DNA of 33,147 nt from Nitrosomonadales bacterium (GTDB lineage: Bacteria; Pseudomonadota; Gammaproteobacteria; Burkholderiales; SG8-39): the NCBI GenBank assembly GCA_005240145.1, contig SBAS01000104.1:1-33147 (forward strand), given 5' to 3'. Both the position numbers and the translations under genes were made by a program. Positions within the stretch are counted from its first letter, which is position 1; each line of letters begins with the position of its first letter. Shown here piece by piece: positions 8,505 to 16,374 of the stretch. The notes beneath the pieces were generated by a model. The model saw only the letters and a list, made by a program, of their open reading frames with translations, was not told the DNA's origin and searched no databases.

Positions 8505-8645
8505 CCGCGGCAGGCCCAGGAAACCTTGCCGCCTTCGAGCTTCGGGGTCACCGAGATCTCGATTGCGTTCTTCTCGTTCCAGCCGCGAATCGCGCCGTTC
8601 GGTTCCACGATCCACTTGAGTTCGCCCAGCTTGGGGTCGTTCCTC
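8459..8645 (-). pseudogene. 3' remnant of a type IV pilin gene
   Basis: The minus strand reads about 61 codons ending in TAG at 8459-8461. They include LKWIVEPNGAIRGWNEKN, then IEISVTPKL, then GKVSWACRGYPNASMPASC. A strand rich in I/V/T followed by W-x-C and a second Cys near the C-terminus (D-loop disulfide) is typical of the end of PilA/PilE-type pilins. Upstream the frame meets TAG near 8655, so the N-terminal helix and prepilin leader are absent. The upstream break falls where the GNAT remnant begins on the other strand. The 3' end overlaps the last codons of the SulP gene. Confidence 0.5.
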
Positions 8646-9077
8646 GCGGCGACGAACTACGTGGCGACGGTCGACGGCGAGCTGGTGGCGCACGTCGCCG
8701 TCGGCACGCGCCAGGGCCTCGTGGAGGCGCGCGCGTGTCGCCTGGTGGTCATGCCTGAGTGGCAGGGCGCCGGCGTCGGCCTGCGCTTCCTCGACGCCGT
8801 GTGCCAGCGATGGCTCGAGGGGAAGAACCGCTACAAGCTGAAGCTCACGTCGCTGCTCCACACCTCGCACCCTGGCCTGGCGGCCGCGCTGCGAAGGAGC
8901 ACGAGCTGGACGCAGGTCAGCGGGTCGCTATGCGGCACAAACCGCGAGCGCTCGAAGGCGTCGATCAACAGGAGCGCGACGCGAAAAGGAACGCAGTCCC
9001 ACGGCGGCGGCTACGGTGGGCACTTCCGCGCGGTGCAGGGTTTCAGGTATCTCGGGGTGCGGGGCGCGCCGTGCTAA
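8640..9077 (+). pseudogene. 3' remnant of a GNAT acetyltransferase gene
   Basis: From about 8650 the plus strand encodes YVATVDGELVAHVAVG, then CRLVVMPEWQGAGVGLRFL, the acetyl-CoA-binding motif A (Q-x-x-G-x-G type). It continues through LLHTSHPGLAAALRR to an end of GYGGHFRAVQGFRYLG. This resembles the C-terminal two thirds of GNAT proteins of the kind found in accessory DNA. The codons upstream of 8640 in the same frame are antisense to the pilin remnant and give no GNAT sequence, so the N-terminus is missing. The frame is intact to TGA at 9075-9077 but is unlikely to make an active enzyme. Confidence 0.5.
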
Positions 9078-9286
9078 TCTTTCCGGCAAACTCCCCGGTT
9101 CGATCGCATGCCGCCCTTTTTCGCCGAGCTTTTTCAGCCCCTTCCACTTGCCGCCGGCGCCGTGGCGGCGGCGTTATTGCAGCATGTATGGCGGCGATCC
9201 TGGTTGAGGCGGGGCACCAGCCTATCAGCGTGCCGGGAGGGGCTCTTAAACGGGCCTAAAAGGGGGCCGAAACGGCCGATTTACGC
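9078..9286. other. Gene-free stretch of the mobile remnant
   Basis: About 210 bp lie between the GNAT remnant and the IS-like end. There is no recognised coding region. A small hairpin, GGCCG-AAA-CGGCC, lies near 9265-9277 without a T-tract. The composition is less regular than in the flanking genes. Confidence 0.4.
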
Positions 9287-9334
9287 GGTTGCAAACCAAG
9301 TGGGCGATTTTTGCAAACCATGTGTCCGCTTACA
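9287..9334 (-). mobile_element. Terminal inverted-repeat end of an insertion sequence (solo end)
   Basis: Read on the minus strand from 9334 inward, the sequence begins TGTAAGCGGACACATGG and carries two subterminal copies of TGGTTTGCAA spaced 22 bp apart. It starts exactly where the neighbouring enolase-superfamily reading frame stops matching its family (after WGSAVGQ). A TGT terminus with repeated subterminal sites is a feature of IS21-type ends; this family assignment is a guess from the pattern. No transposase gene and no second end are seen in the window. Confidence 0.5.
9289..9324. repeat. Direct repeat pair inside the IS-like end
   Basis: TTGCAAACCAAGTG (9289-9302) and TTGCAAACCATGTG (9311-9324) differ at one base and are 22 bp apart start to start, about two helical turns. 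This suggests paired transposase-binding sites on one DNA face. Confidence 0.7.
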
Positions 9335-10263
9335 CTGCCCGACCGCCGAACCCCAGACGTGAGGGTTCACCTGCACGCCGTGCGCGTGGGCGAGGGCGAC
9401 GATATGCCGACAGCCGGTGAAGCCGCCCGCGGCGCAGATGTCCGGCTGCGCGATGTCCACCGCGCGGCGCGACAGCAATTCACGGAAGCCGAACAGGGTG
9501 AATTCGTTTTCGCCGCCGGCGATCGGCGTCGACAGGGCACGGCGCACTTCGGTGTAGCCGTCGAGATCCTCCTGCGTCACCGGCTCCTCGTACCAGCGCA
9601 GGCGCCATCCCGCGTCCTCGAGTTCGCGGCCGAGCCGGATCGCCTCGGCCACGCCGTAGGCATGGTTGGTATCGATCATCGCCTCGTAGGTGAGCCCCTC
9701 GGTGCGCTCGCGGATCGCGCGCATGACCGCGAGGTCGTCGTCGATGCCGAATCCAAGCTTCACTTTCAGCGCGCGGAAACCCTCTCGGTGTCGCATCAGC
9801 GCCTCGTCAGCCAGGCGATCCGCCTCGCCTTTGCCGGCGACACGGTAGAAGCCCGTCGCATATGCCTGGACGCGGTCGCGAAACACGCCGCCCAGCAGCT
9901 CGGCGACCGACGCGCCGCGCGCCTTGCCCGCGATGTCCCACAACGCGATGTCGATTCCACTCAGCGCGCCGATCACCGCGCCCTTCATGCCGTAGTCGCG
10001 CGTCTGGTGGTAGAGGCGATGCCAGAGCACCTCGGGCGCGAGCGGGTTCGCGCCGACCACCCACTCCTTAAGCGCATGCACGCTCGCTGCGGCGATCTCC
10101 GGCGGCTGCAGGCCCTGGCAGAGCGCTTCGCCCCACCCGGTGATGCCCTCGTCCGTGCTCACCTCGACAAGGGTGGCGCAGCGTTCCCCGACCCAGCCCT
10201 GCGAGAAGGCGAACGGTTGTGCGAGCTTGGAGCGCAGGCAGTACGCCCGCAGGCCCGTGATCC

Positions 10264-11493
10264 TCATCCTGTGTCGATGCCGGCGCGTTCGAGCACCGCG
10301 TGCAGGAGCACGTTGCATCCCGCGACGATGTCTTCCGCACGCGCGTTTTCGATTTCGTTGTGGCTGATGCCGCCCTCGCAGGGCACGAACACCATCGCCG
10401 TGGGCGCGATGCGCGCCATGTACACCGCGTCATGCGCGGCGCCGCTCACGATGTCGCGCTGCGAGTAGCCGAATTTCTTCGCTCCTTCGCGCACGCTATC
10501 GACCAGGTCCGGCGCGAACTCGCTGGGCGGAAAATAGACCACTTCGTTCAGCGCAATTTCCGTTCTGGTTTCTTTTTCGACATGTGCAATTATTCTTTTC
10601 AGCTCTTCCACCATCGCGCTCAGTGTCACATCCCTGGCATTGCGCAGGTCGACCGTCATGCGCACCTCGCCAGGTACCACGTTGCGCGAGTTCGGCTTCA
10701 CCTGCATGAAACCGACCGTGCCGCGCGCGTAATCCGGGAAGGTCGTAGCTATTCGGTTCACCTCGAGCACCAGCCGGCTCGCGGCAAGCAGCGCATCCTT
10801 GCGCGTTTGCATCGGCGTTGGGCCCGCATGCGAATCCTGGCCGGTGATCGCGACGTCGAACCAGCGCTGGCCGAGCGCGCCCAGCACCACGCCGATGGTG
10901 GTGCGGGTCTCTTCCAGCACCGGGCCCTGCTCGATGTGCGCTTCGAAATAGGCGCCCAGCCTGTGCGGCTCCGCCTGGCCGGCGTAGCCCGTGCTCGCCA
11001 ATGCCTCGCGAACACTGATTCCGTCCACGTCTTTCTCATCAAGGATTTTCTCCAGGGGAAAAACACCGGCAAATACGCCCGAACCCATCAGGGTCGGCAC
11101 GAAGCGCGAGCCTTCTTCGTTGGTCCAGGCGGCGACTTCGATCGGTGCGCGCGTGCGTACGCCGGCGTCGTTCAGCGAGCGCACGATCTCCAGTCCGGCC
11201 AGAACGCCGTAGGCACCGTCGAATTTCCCCCCCGAGGGTTGGGAATCGAGATGGCTGCCCACCGCCACGGGCAGTGCCTGCGCGTCAGTTCCGGCACGCC
11301 GCGCGAAAATGTTGCCGATGCGGTCGACCTCGGTGCTCATGCCCGCCTCGCCGCACCAGCGCACGAAGAGATCGCGCCCCTGCCTGTCGATATCCGTCAG
11401 CGTCAGCCGCCGCACGCCGCCCTTCGCCGTGGCGCCGACCTGCGCGAGCTCCATGAGGGATTGCCAAAGGCGGACGGAGTTTATTTTCAGCAC
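10264..11493 (-). CDS. M20-family Zn amidohydrolase (hydantoinase/carbamoylase type)
   Basis: Hydrolyses an N-carbamoyl amino acid, allantoate or beta-ureido compound. The 409-residue protein shows the binuclear metal site: GSHLDSQPSGGKFDGAYG with His81 and Asp92, NEEGSRF with Glu126/127, HIEQGP with His186, and the late GISHNE histidine. The dimerisation-domain motif GQDSHAGPTPM is present. The GTG start at 11493 has AAGGAGA upstream. It is the first gene of a two-gene unit with the truncated enolase-superfamily gene and diverges from the AtzG/amidase pair across 67 bp. Codons for about residues 291-311 are AT-rich and use AGA and ATA, unlike the rest. Which of the HyuC/AmaB/AllC activities applies is open. 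Confidence 0.88.
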   Translation of the reverse strand: MLKINSVRLWQSLMELAQVGATAKGGVRRLTLTDIDRQGRDLFVRWCGEAGMSTEVDRIGNIFARRAGTDAQALPVAVGSHLDSQPSGGKFDGAYGVLAGLEIVRSLNDAGVRTRAPIEVAAWTNEEGSRFVPTLMGSGVFAGVFPLEKILDEKDVDGISVREALASTGYAGQAEPHRLGAYFEAHIEQGPVLEETRTTIGVVLGALGQRWFDVAITGQDSHAGPTPMQTRKDALLAASRLVLEVNRIATTFPDYARGTVGFMQVKPNSRNVVPGEVRMTVDLRNARDVTLSAMVEELKRIIAHVEKETRTEIALNEVVYFPPSEFAPDLVDSVREGAKKFGYSQRDIVSGAAHDAVYMARIAPTAMVFVPCEGGISHNEIENARAEDIVAGCNVLLHAVLERAGIDTG

Positions 11494-11560
11494 TAGGTTC
11501 TCCTTGTGCTATGCATTATGCTCCACGCTTGTGCAGAAGAAACCAAACGGAGAGGAAAAC

Positions 11561-11758
11561 ATGAGCACACCCGTCAGTCCCGAAGTCGCTGCCGCGCTGA
11601 TAAGCGCCCAGGGCGTCACGCCGAGCGTGGAAAGCGCGGCGGATGACGCGCGCTTCATCAATATGGTGCTTGGCAACTCCGCCAAGGCCTTCGCGCAGCT
11701 CGCCTTCGAAGACGAGCCCTCGGGCTACGTCGCCGCGCAAGAACGCAACGCGCCATGA
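11561..11758 (+). CDS. AtzG-like (GatC-like) small amidase subunit
   Basis: A 65-residue protein with start ATG 11561, preceded by GGAGAGG. Its stop TGA overlaps the ATG of the following amidase (ATGA). Small helical proteins of this size directly before an amidase-signature gene belong to the AtzG-like/DUF4089 group, which pair with AtzE-type hydrolases much as GatC pairs with GatA. The pattern RFINMVLGNSAKAFAQLAFE followed by an acidic, proline-containing tail fits. The assignment rests on size, position and weak sequence resemblance. Confidence 0.6.
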   Translation: MSTPVSPEVAAALISAQGVTPSVESAADDARFINMVLGNSAKAFAQLAFEDEPSGYVAAQERNAP

Positions 11759-13170
11759 CCGAGACAGAGATCCTCGGCCTGTCCTGCGAGGGGCTAGCCG
11801 CCGCCATCCGCGCGCAGCGCGTCAGCGCGACCAAAGCGATGGAGGCGACGCTGGCGCGCGCGCAGGTAGTACAGCCGAAGCTGAACGCATTCCTGCGCAT
11901 CGACAACGAACTTGCGCTGGAGGCGGCGCGGCTCGCCGATCGCGAACTCGCACGCGGCCACCTGCGCGGCCCGCTGCACGGCGTGCCGATGGCGCACAAG
12001 GACATGTACTACCGCAAGGGCGTCGCCTCGAGTTACGGCGGCAAGATCGGGCCGGGGCGCCCGGCGCCTTCGACAGCGAGCGTGCTCGAGCGCCTCGACA
12101 CGGCTGGCGCGATCCAGTTCGGTGTCCTCAATATGGCCGAGTGCGCCTTCGGCCCGACCGGCCACAACTACCATTACGGCCACTGCCGCAATGCCTGGAA
12201 CCCGGCGTGCATCACCGGGGGGTCTTCGTCCGGCTCGGGCACCGCGGTGGCGGCGCGCGCCACTTACGCGGCGCTGGGTTCGGACACGGGGGGCTCCATT
12301 CGCCTGCCGGCTAGCTTTTGCGGCACCTCGGGAATGAAGCCGAGTTATGGCCGGGTTTCGCGTGCCGGCGCCATGCCGCTGTCCTTCTCCATGGATACCG
12401 TGGGACCGCTGGCGCGCACGGTGGAGGATTGCGCGCTGTTGCTGGCTGCGATAGCGGGGCCGGATGCGCGTGATCCGGTGTCCGACCCGCGCCCGGTGCC
12501 GGACTACCTCGCCTCCCTGGCGCGCCCGGTGGCGGGCCTCGTCATTGGCAAGCCGAAGCAGTATTTCTACGAAGGCTGCGACGCCGAGATCGTGGCGCAG
12601 ATGGAGGCGTCGCTGGAGGCGTTTCGCAGGATCGGCGCGAAGGTGGTCGACGTGGACTTGCCCGACGTGGATTCCTGGAACACGGCCGCGACCATGATCA
12701 TTTCCTCCGAAGCGGCGGCGCTGCACGGCAACTGGCTGCGCACGCGACCGCAGGACTACTCGGCACAGGTGCGCGCGCGCCTCGAGTCCGGGCTCACGGT
12801 GCCGGCTGCCGCCTATATCGACAGCCTGCGCCTGCGCCGTGTGGCGCTCGAAGCATTCTGCCGCGCGGTGTTCTCGAAAGTCGACGTGCTGCACGCGCCA
12901 GTGGTGGGGTTCCAGACGCCGACCATTGCCGAAACGGACGTCGGCGGCGGCCCCAGACTGCTGGCGATGATGGCGCAGCTCACGCGCCTGACTCGCCCGG
13001 GCAACTTCCTCGGCGTGCCGATCCTGTCGGCGCCGGCAGGCTTCACCAAGGCGGGAATGCCGGTGGGCATGCAGCTGCTCGGCCGGCCCTTCGACGAGGC
13101 GACGCTGTTCGCGCTCGGGCACGCCTACCAGGGCGCGACCGATTTCCACACCAGGGCACCGGCGCTCTGA
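11755..13170 (+). CDS. Amidase-signature-family hydrolase (AtzE/GatA-like)
   Basis: Hydrolyses an amide or carboxyurea bond. The 471-residue protein carries the Ser-cis-Ser-Lys triad: Lys82 in MAHKDMYY, the cis-Ser loop GGSSSGSG (155-162) and nucleophile Ser181 in GSDTGGSIRLPA. The remaining signature KPSYGRVSRAG and the DTVGPLARTVEDCA segment follow. Because a small AtzG-like subunit gene overlaps it upstream, an AtzE-type heteromer is likelier than a tRNA-dependent amidotransferase; no GatB is present. It may act with the divergent carbamoylase in the breakdown of a nitrogen compound. The substrate is unknown. Confidence 0.87.
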   Translation: MTETEILGLSCEGLAAAIRAQRVSATKAMEATLARAQVVQPKLNAFLRIDNELALEAARLADRELARGHLRGPLHGVPMAHKDMYYRKGVASSYGGKIGPGRPAPSTASVLERLDTAGAIQFGVLNMAECAFGPTGHNYHYGHCRNAWNPACITGGSSSGSGTAVAARATYAALGSDTGGSIRLPASFCGTSGMKPSYGRVSRAGAMPLSFSMDTVGPLARTVEDCALLLAAIAGPDARDPVSDPRPVPDYLASLARPVAGLVIGKPKQYFYEGCDAEIVAQMEASLEAFRRIGAKVVDVDLPDVDSWNTAATMIISSEAAALHGNWLRTRPQDYSAQVRARLESGLTVPAAAYIDSLRLRRVALEAFCRAVFSKVDVLHAPVVGFQTPTIAETDVGGGPRLLAMMAQLTRLTRPGNFLGVPILSAPAGFTKAGMPVGMQLLGRPFDEATLFALGHAYQGATDFHTRAPAL

Positions 13171-13178
13171 TTGAAATG

Positions 13179-13193
13179 AGCAAAGCTTTTGCT
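13179..13193. promoter_or_regulatory. Short inverted repeat between amidase and SDR genes
   Basis: AGCAAA and TTTGCT flank three bases in the 33-bp gap before the SDR start. It could be a regulator site or a weak RNA stem. There is no T-tract, so a terminator is unlikely. Confidence 0.3.
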
Positions 13194-13203
13194 TGGTAGA
13201 GTC

Positions 13204-14073
13204 ATGAACACGCCTTCGCGCTATGCATCGGTCTTCCGTCCCGACCTGTTCGCCGGACAGGTCGCCATCGTCACCGGCGGCGGCTCGGGCCTTGGCCGCT
13301 GCAACGCGCACGAACTGGCCTCGCTCGGGGCAAGGGTTGCCCTTGTTGGCAGGAAGCCTGAAAAACTCTCGGCGGTACGCGACGAGATCGCGAAAGCCGC
13401 AGGCGAAGCGCGCTGTTACGCCTGCGATATTCGCGAGGAGGAAACTGTCAAGCAAACTGTCGCGCGCATTCTTTCGGATTTCGGCCGCATCGACGCCCTC
13501 GTCAACAACGCCGGCGGGCAGTTCGCCGCGCCGCTGGAGGCGATCAGCGCCAAAGGCTGGGACGCGGTGGTGCGCACCAACCTCACCGGCGGCTTCCTCG
13601 TGGCGCGCGAGTGCTACACGCAGTGGATGAAGAAAACCGGCGGCGGCGCCATCGTCAATATCATCGCCGACATGTGGCAGGGCATGCCGACCATGGGCCA
13701 TTCGGGCGCGGCGCGCGCCGGCATGCTCAACTTCACGGAAACCGCGGCCTTCGAGTGGGCGCCGATACGCGTCAATGCGGTGGCGCCGGGCTGGATCGCA
13801 TCCAGCGGGCTGGACAACTATCCGCCGGAGATGACGGCGCATATCCGCACCCTGCCGGGCCATGTGCCGCTGGCGCGGCTGGGAACCGAATCCGAGGTGT
13901 CGGCGGCGATCTGCTTCCTGCTCTCGTCTGCCGCCGCATTCGTTTCCGGCTCCTGCATCCGCGTCGACGGCGCAGTGCCGAACGCGAAGCGGTTGCGGGA
14001 AATAGGCAATAAGAAACCGACCCCCGCCTACGACGGATTCCACCTCGCTTCCAGGCCCAGGGTTCTCGACTGA
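13204..14073 (+). CDS. SDR-family oxidoreductase, PECR/enoyl-CoA reductase-like
   Basis: The 289-residue Rossmann protein has the NAD(P) motif TGGGSGLG (24-31) and NNAGG (101-105). The usual YxxxK catalytic position is occupied by HSGAARAG (166-173), so both Tyr and Lys are replaced. The same HSGAARAG segment, to my recollection, occurs in peroxisomal trans-2-enoyl-CoA reductase (PECR), and the downstream IRVNAVAPGWI and FVSGSCIRVDGA also fit that branch. ATG 13204 is preferred over a TTG five codons earlier. Its stop TGA abuts and overlaps the carboxyltransferase start, so it belongs to the acyl-CoA pathway. An AtuB-like role in terpenoid catabolism or reduction/isomerisation of an unsaturated acyl-CoA are the main options. 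Confidence 0.82.
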   Translation: MNTPSRYASVFRPDLFAGQVAIVTGGGSGLGRCNAHELASLGARVALVGRKPEKLSAVRDEIAKAAGEARCYACDIREEETVKQTVARILSDFGRIDALVNNAGGQFAAPLEAISAKGWDAVVRTNLTGGFLVARECYTQWMKKTGGGAIVNIIADMWQGMPTMGHSGAARAGMLNFTETAAFEWAPIRVNAVAPGWIASSGLDNYPPEMTAHIRTLPGHVPLARLGTESEVSAAICFLLSSAAAFVSGSCIRVDGAVPNAKRLREIGNKKPTPAYDGFHLASRPRVLD

Positions 14074-15677
14074 TGCCGGCCATCCAGTCGAAACTCGACC
14101 CGAATTCGGCGGCATTCCAGAGCAACCGCAAGCGGATGCTCGAACTTGTCTCTCGTTTGAGAAGTCTTGAGAAAAGAACAAGGGACAAATCAGAGGAAGC
14201 CAAACCCCTCTTCGACAAGCGCGGGCAGCTGCTGCCGCGCGAACGCATCGCGCGCCTGCTCGATGCCGGGGCGCCCTGGCTGGAGCTGTCTTCGATGGCC
14301 GGATACTGCCTGGACAATCCGGATCCCGAGAAGTCCATTCCTGGCGGCGGCATGATCGCCGGCATCGGCTATGTCGGCGGTGCGCGCGCTGTGGTCGTAG
14401 CGAGCGATTCAGGCATCGACGCCGGCGCGATCCAGCACATGGGGCGCGAGAAGCTGCTGCGCGCGCAGGGACTCGCGCTCGAAAACAAACTGCCGTTCGT
14501 GCACCTGGTCGAATCCGCCGGCGCCAACCTGCTCAAGTACCGCGTGCAGGGCTTTATCTACGGCGGCTCGATTTTCTACAACCTGGCGAAGCTTTCCGCC
14601 GCCGGCCTGCCGGTGGTGACCGTGGTGCACGGCTCCTCCACCGCGGGGGGCGCGTACATGCCGGGGCTCTCGGACTACGTGATCATGGTGCGCGGCCGCG
14701 CCAAGGCGTTCCTCGCCGGACCGCCGCTGCTGAAGGCCGCAACCGGCGAGATCGCGACCGATGAGGAGCTGGGCGGCGCGGTGATGCACACGCATGTGTC
14801 GGGGCTCGGGGAGTATCTGGCCGAAGACGATTCCGACGGGGTTCGACTCGCCAGAGAGGTGCTTTCCCGCCTCAACTGGGAAAGCAAGGACCTTCCCAAG
14901 GGGAAACCCCCCAGATATCCGGCGGAAGAATTGCTCGGCGTCATTCCCGCGGATTACCGCAAGCCGGTCGACATGCGCGAGGCCATCGCGCGTTTCGTCG
15001 ACGATTCCGACTTTCTCGATTTCAAGGCGGACTACGGCGTGGCCACCGTCTGCGGCCATGCCGCGCTGCAGGGCCACAGGATCGGCATCATCACCAACAA
15101 CGGGCCGCTCGATCCGGCCGGCGCCAACAAGGCGACGCACTTCATCCAGGCCTGCTGCCAGGCGGGGCTGCCGATCCTCTACCTGCAGAACACCACCGGC
15201 TACATCGTCGGCAAGGCCTCCGAAGAGGCCGGCATGATCAAGCACGGCGCGAAGATGATCCAGGCCGTCACCAACGCCAGCGTGCCGCAACTCACGCTCA
15301 TGTGTGGAGCCTCCTTCGGCGCCGGCAACTACGGCATGTGCGGGCGCGGCTACAACCCGAGGTTCCTCTTCTCCTGGCCGAACGCGCAGACCGCGGTGAT
15401 GGGCGCCGAGCAGGCGGCGCTGACCATGGCCATCGTGATGGAAGGCGGCATGAAGCGCAAAGGCCTGCCGGTGAACGCGGAGAAGATCGCCGATCTGAAG
15501 AAACAGATCATCGAGAACTTCGAGAGCCAGCAGGACGCGCTGGTGACGAGCGCCCTGCTGCTCGACGACGGCATCATCGATCCCCGCGACACGAGAAACG
15601 TGCTGGGTTTCTGCCTTTCTCTGGTTGCCGAAAATAGAACCCTGAGGCCCATGCAGTTCGGCGTGGCGCGGCCCTGA
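14073..15677 (+). CDS. Acyl-CoA carboxylase carboxyltransferase (AtuC/MCC-beta type)
   Basis: Transfers CO2 from carboxybiotin to an acyl-CoA, probably geranyl-CoA- or methylcrotonyl-CoA-like. The 534-residue protein shows the crotonase-fold oxyanion motifs HGSSTAGGAYMPGLSD (about 190-205) and CGASFGAGNYGMCGRGY followed by FSWPNA. The middle stretch HLVESAGANLLKYRVQGF resembles geranyl-CoA carboxylase AtuC more than classical MCC-beta. It overlaps the SDR stop by one base. Its biotin carboxylase partner is probably the gene at 19941, now separated by a toxin-antitoxin pair and an oppositely oriented gene. Several segments (14150-14205, 14865-14935, 15590-15650) use AGA, AGG and AGT codons rare elsewhere. 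AtuC versus LiuB substrate cannot be fixed by reading. Confidence 0.88.
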   Translation: MPAIQSKLDPNSAAFQSNRKRMLELVSRLRSLEKRTRDKSEEAKPLFDKRGQLLPRERIARLLDAGAPWLELSSMAGYCLDNPDPEKSIPGGGMIAGIGYVGGARAVVVASDSGIDAGAIQHMGREKLLRAQGLALENKLPFVHLVESAGANLLKYRVQGFIYGGSIFYNLAKLSAAGLPVVTVVHGSSTAGGAYMPGLSDYVIMVRGRAKAFLAGPPLLKAATGEIATDEELGGAVMHTHVSGLGEYLAEDDSDGVRLAREVLSRLNWESKDLPKGKPPRYPAEELLGVIPADYRKPVDMREAIARFVDDSDFLDFKADYGVATVCGHAALQGHRIGIITNNGPLDPAGANKATHFIQACCQAGLPILYLQNTTGYIVGKASEEAGMIKHGAKMIQAVTNASVPQLTLMCGASFGAGNYGMCGRGYNPRFLFSWPNAQTAVMGAEQAALTMAIVMEGGMKRKGLPVNAEKIADLKKQIIENFESQQDALVTSALLLDDGIIDPRDTRNVLGFCLSLVAENRTLRPMQFGVARP

Positions 15678-15695
15678 ACCGGCGCGGACTTCATC

Positions 15696-15712
15696 GTGTT
15701 ACAATGCAACAC
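15696..15712. promoter_or_regulatory. Inverted repeat with -10 element before the second toxin-antitoxin pair
   Basis: GTGTT and AACAC flank seven bases and enclose a -10-like TACAAT (15700-15705), 28 bp before the antitoxin ATG. The layout suggests an autoregulatory operator over the promoter. No good -35 is seen. Confidence 0.45.
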
Positions 15713-15739
15713 AAGCGAAGCGGCCCGGAGAATGATGCC

Positions 15740-15958
15740 ATGAGCGCCACCTTGACCATACGTCTCGACGAAAAGCTGGATCGGGCGTTGACGCGCTTTG
15801 CGCGCCGCACTGGCCGCCCGAAGAGCGAACTCGCGCGCGAAGCGTTGCGCCGCCAGCTCTCGATGGCCCGCTTCGAGGAGGCGCGGCGCGTGGTGCTGCC
15901 GTTCGCCGAGGCGCGCGGCCTGCTTACCGATGAGGACGCGTTCGCCACGGTGTCTTGA
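15740..15958 (+). CDS. Ribbon-helix-helix antitoxin
   Basis: A 72-residue protein starting ATG 15740 with GGAG nine bases upstream. The N-terminus SATLTIRLDEKLDRALTRFA continues into GRPKSELAREALRRQL, a CopG/Arc-type ribbon-helix-helix. The remainder should bind the PIN partner. The stop overlaps the toxin start (TTGA). Confidence 0.8.
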   Translation: MSATLTIRLDEKLDRALTRFARRTGRPKSELAREALRRQLSMARFEEARRVVLPFAEARGLLTDEDAFATVS

Positions 15959-16365
15959 GGGTCTTCCCGGACACCAACGTTCTTTTCGCCGCGCTAGCAA
16001 CTCGCGGCCTGTGTTCCCACCTGCTGCGTGCCTTGCTGGCGGAGCATGACATCGTTATTGGCGCCCCTGTACTGGCGGAACTGCGACGCAATTTTCTGAG
16101 AAAGCTGCGCATGCCTGCGGATCGGGTCGAGACGTTGACCGGCTTTTTCTCGGAACTGGAATTTGCGCCTTCGGCGCCGCGTCTGGGCAGTCGCCCCGCG
16201 CGGATTGACGCGGCGGATGCGGCAATTCTCGAATGCGCAGCGCGCGCCAGAGTGGATATCGTCGTCACCGGCGACGGCGCAATACTGAAACTCCGGGCAT
16301 ACGCCGGCATACCCGTCGTTTCGCCGCGGGACCTCTGGCAGCGACTCCAGCATGGCGGGCGATAG
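15955..16365 (+). CDS. PIN-domain toxin (COG1569-like)
   Basis: A 136-residue PIN nuclease with acidic residues in VFPDTNVLFAAL (N-terminal Asp), VLAELRRNF (Glu), IDAADAAILECA (Asp) and VVTGDGAIL (C-terminal Asp). The only plausible start is TTG at 15955, whose last two bases form part of the antitoxin stop, giving strong translational dependence on the antitoxin. It converges on the molybdopterin hydroxylase gene with 9 bp between stops. It is a different PIN subfamily from the pair at 2829-3474. Confidence 0.8.
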   Translation: MRVFPDTNVLFAALATRGLCSHLLRALLAEHDIVIGAPVLAELRRNFLRKLRMPADRVETLTGFFSELEFAPSAPRLGSRPARIDAADAAILECAARARVDIVVTGDGAILKLRAYAGIPVVSPRDLWQRLQHGGR

Positions 16366-16374
16366 TCAACGAAT

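Larger units (their letters stand above)
9281..10267 (-). pseudogene. Mandelate racemase/muconate lactonizing (enolase-superfamily) enzyme, C-terminus truncated
   Basis: The first 311 codons (10267 to 9335) match the enolase superfamily. There is an N-terminal capping domain, the KVK motif (Lys168, Lys170), metal ligands Asp199 (MIDTNHAY), Glu227 (YEEPV) and Glu253 (GGENE), and the His303 motif NPHVWGSAVG. Then 17 foreign codons encoded by the IS-like end lead to a stop at 9281. Family members usually continue for another 60-90 residues that complete the barrel and cap, so the product is probably non-functional although all visible catalytic residues survive. The ATG overlaps the stop of the upstream amidohydrolase (ATGA), so the two were co-expressed. 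An acid-sugar dehydratase or racemase is the likely ancestral role; the substrate is unknown. Confidence 0.8.

Noticed and set aside
11794-14181. A 795-codon open frame on the minus strand opposite the amidase and SDR genes
   Set aside because: It is the GC-driven shadow of two well-supported plus-strand genes; its translation is rich in R, H and A without recognisable domains.
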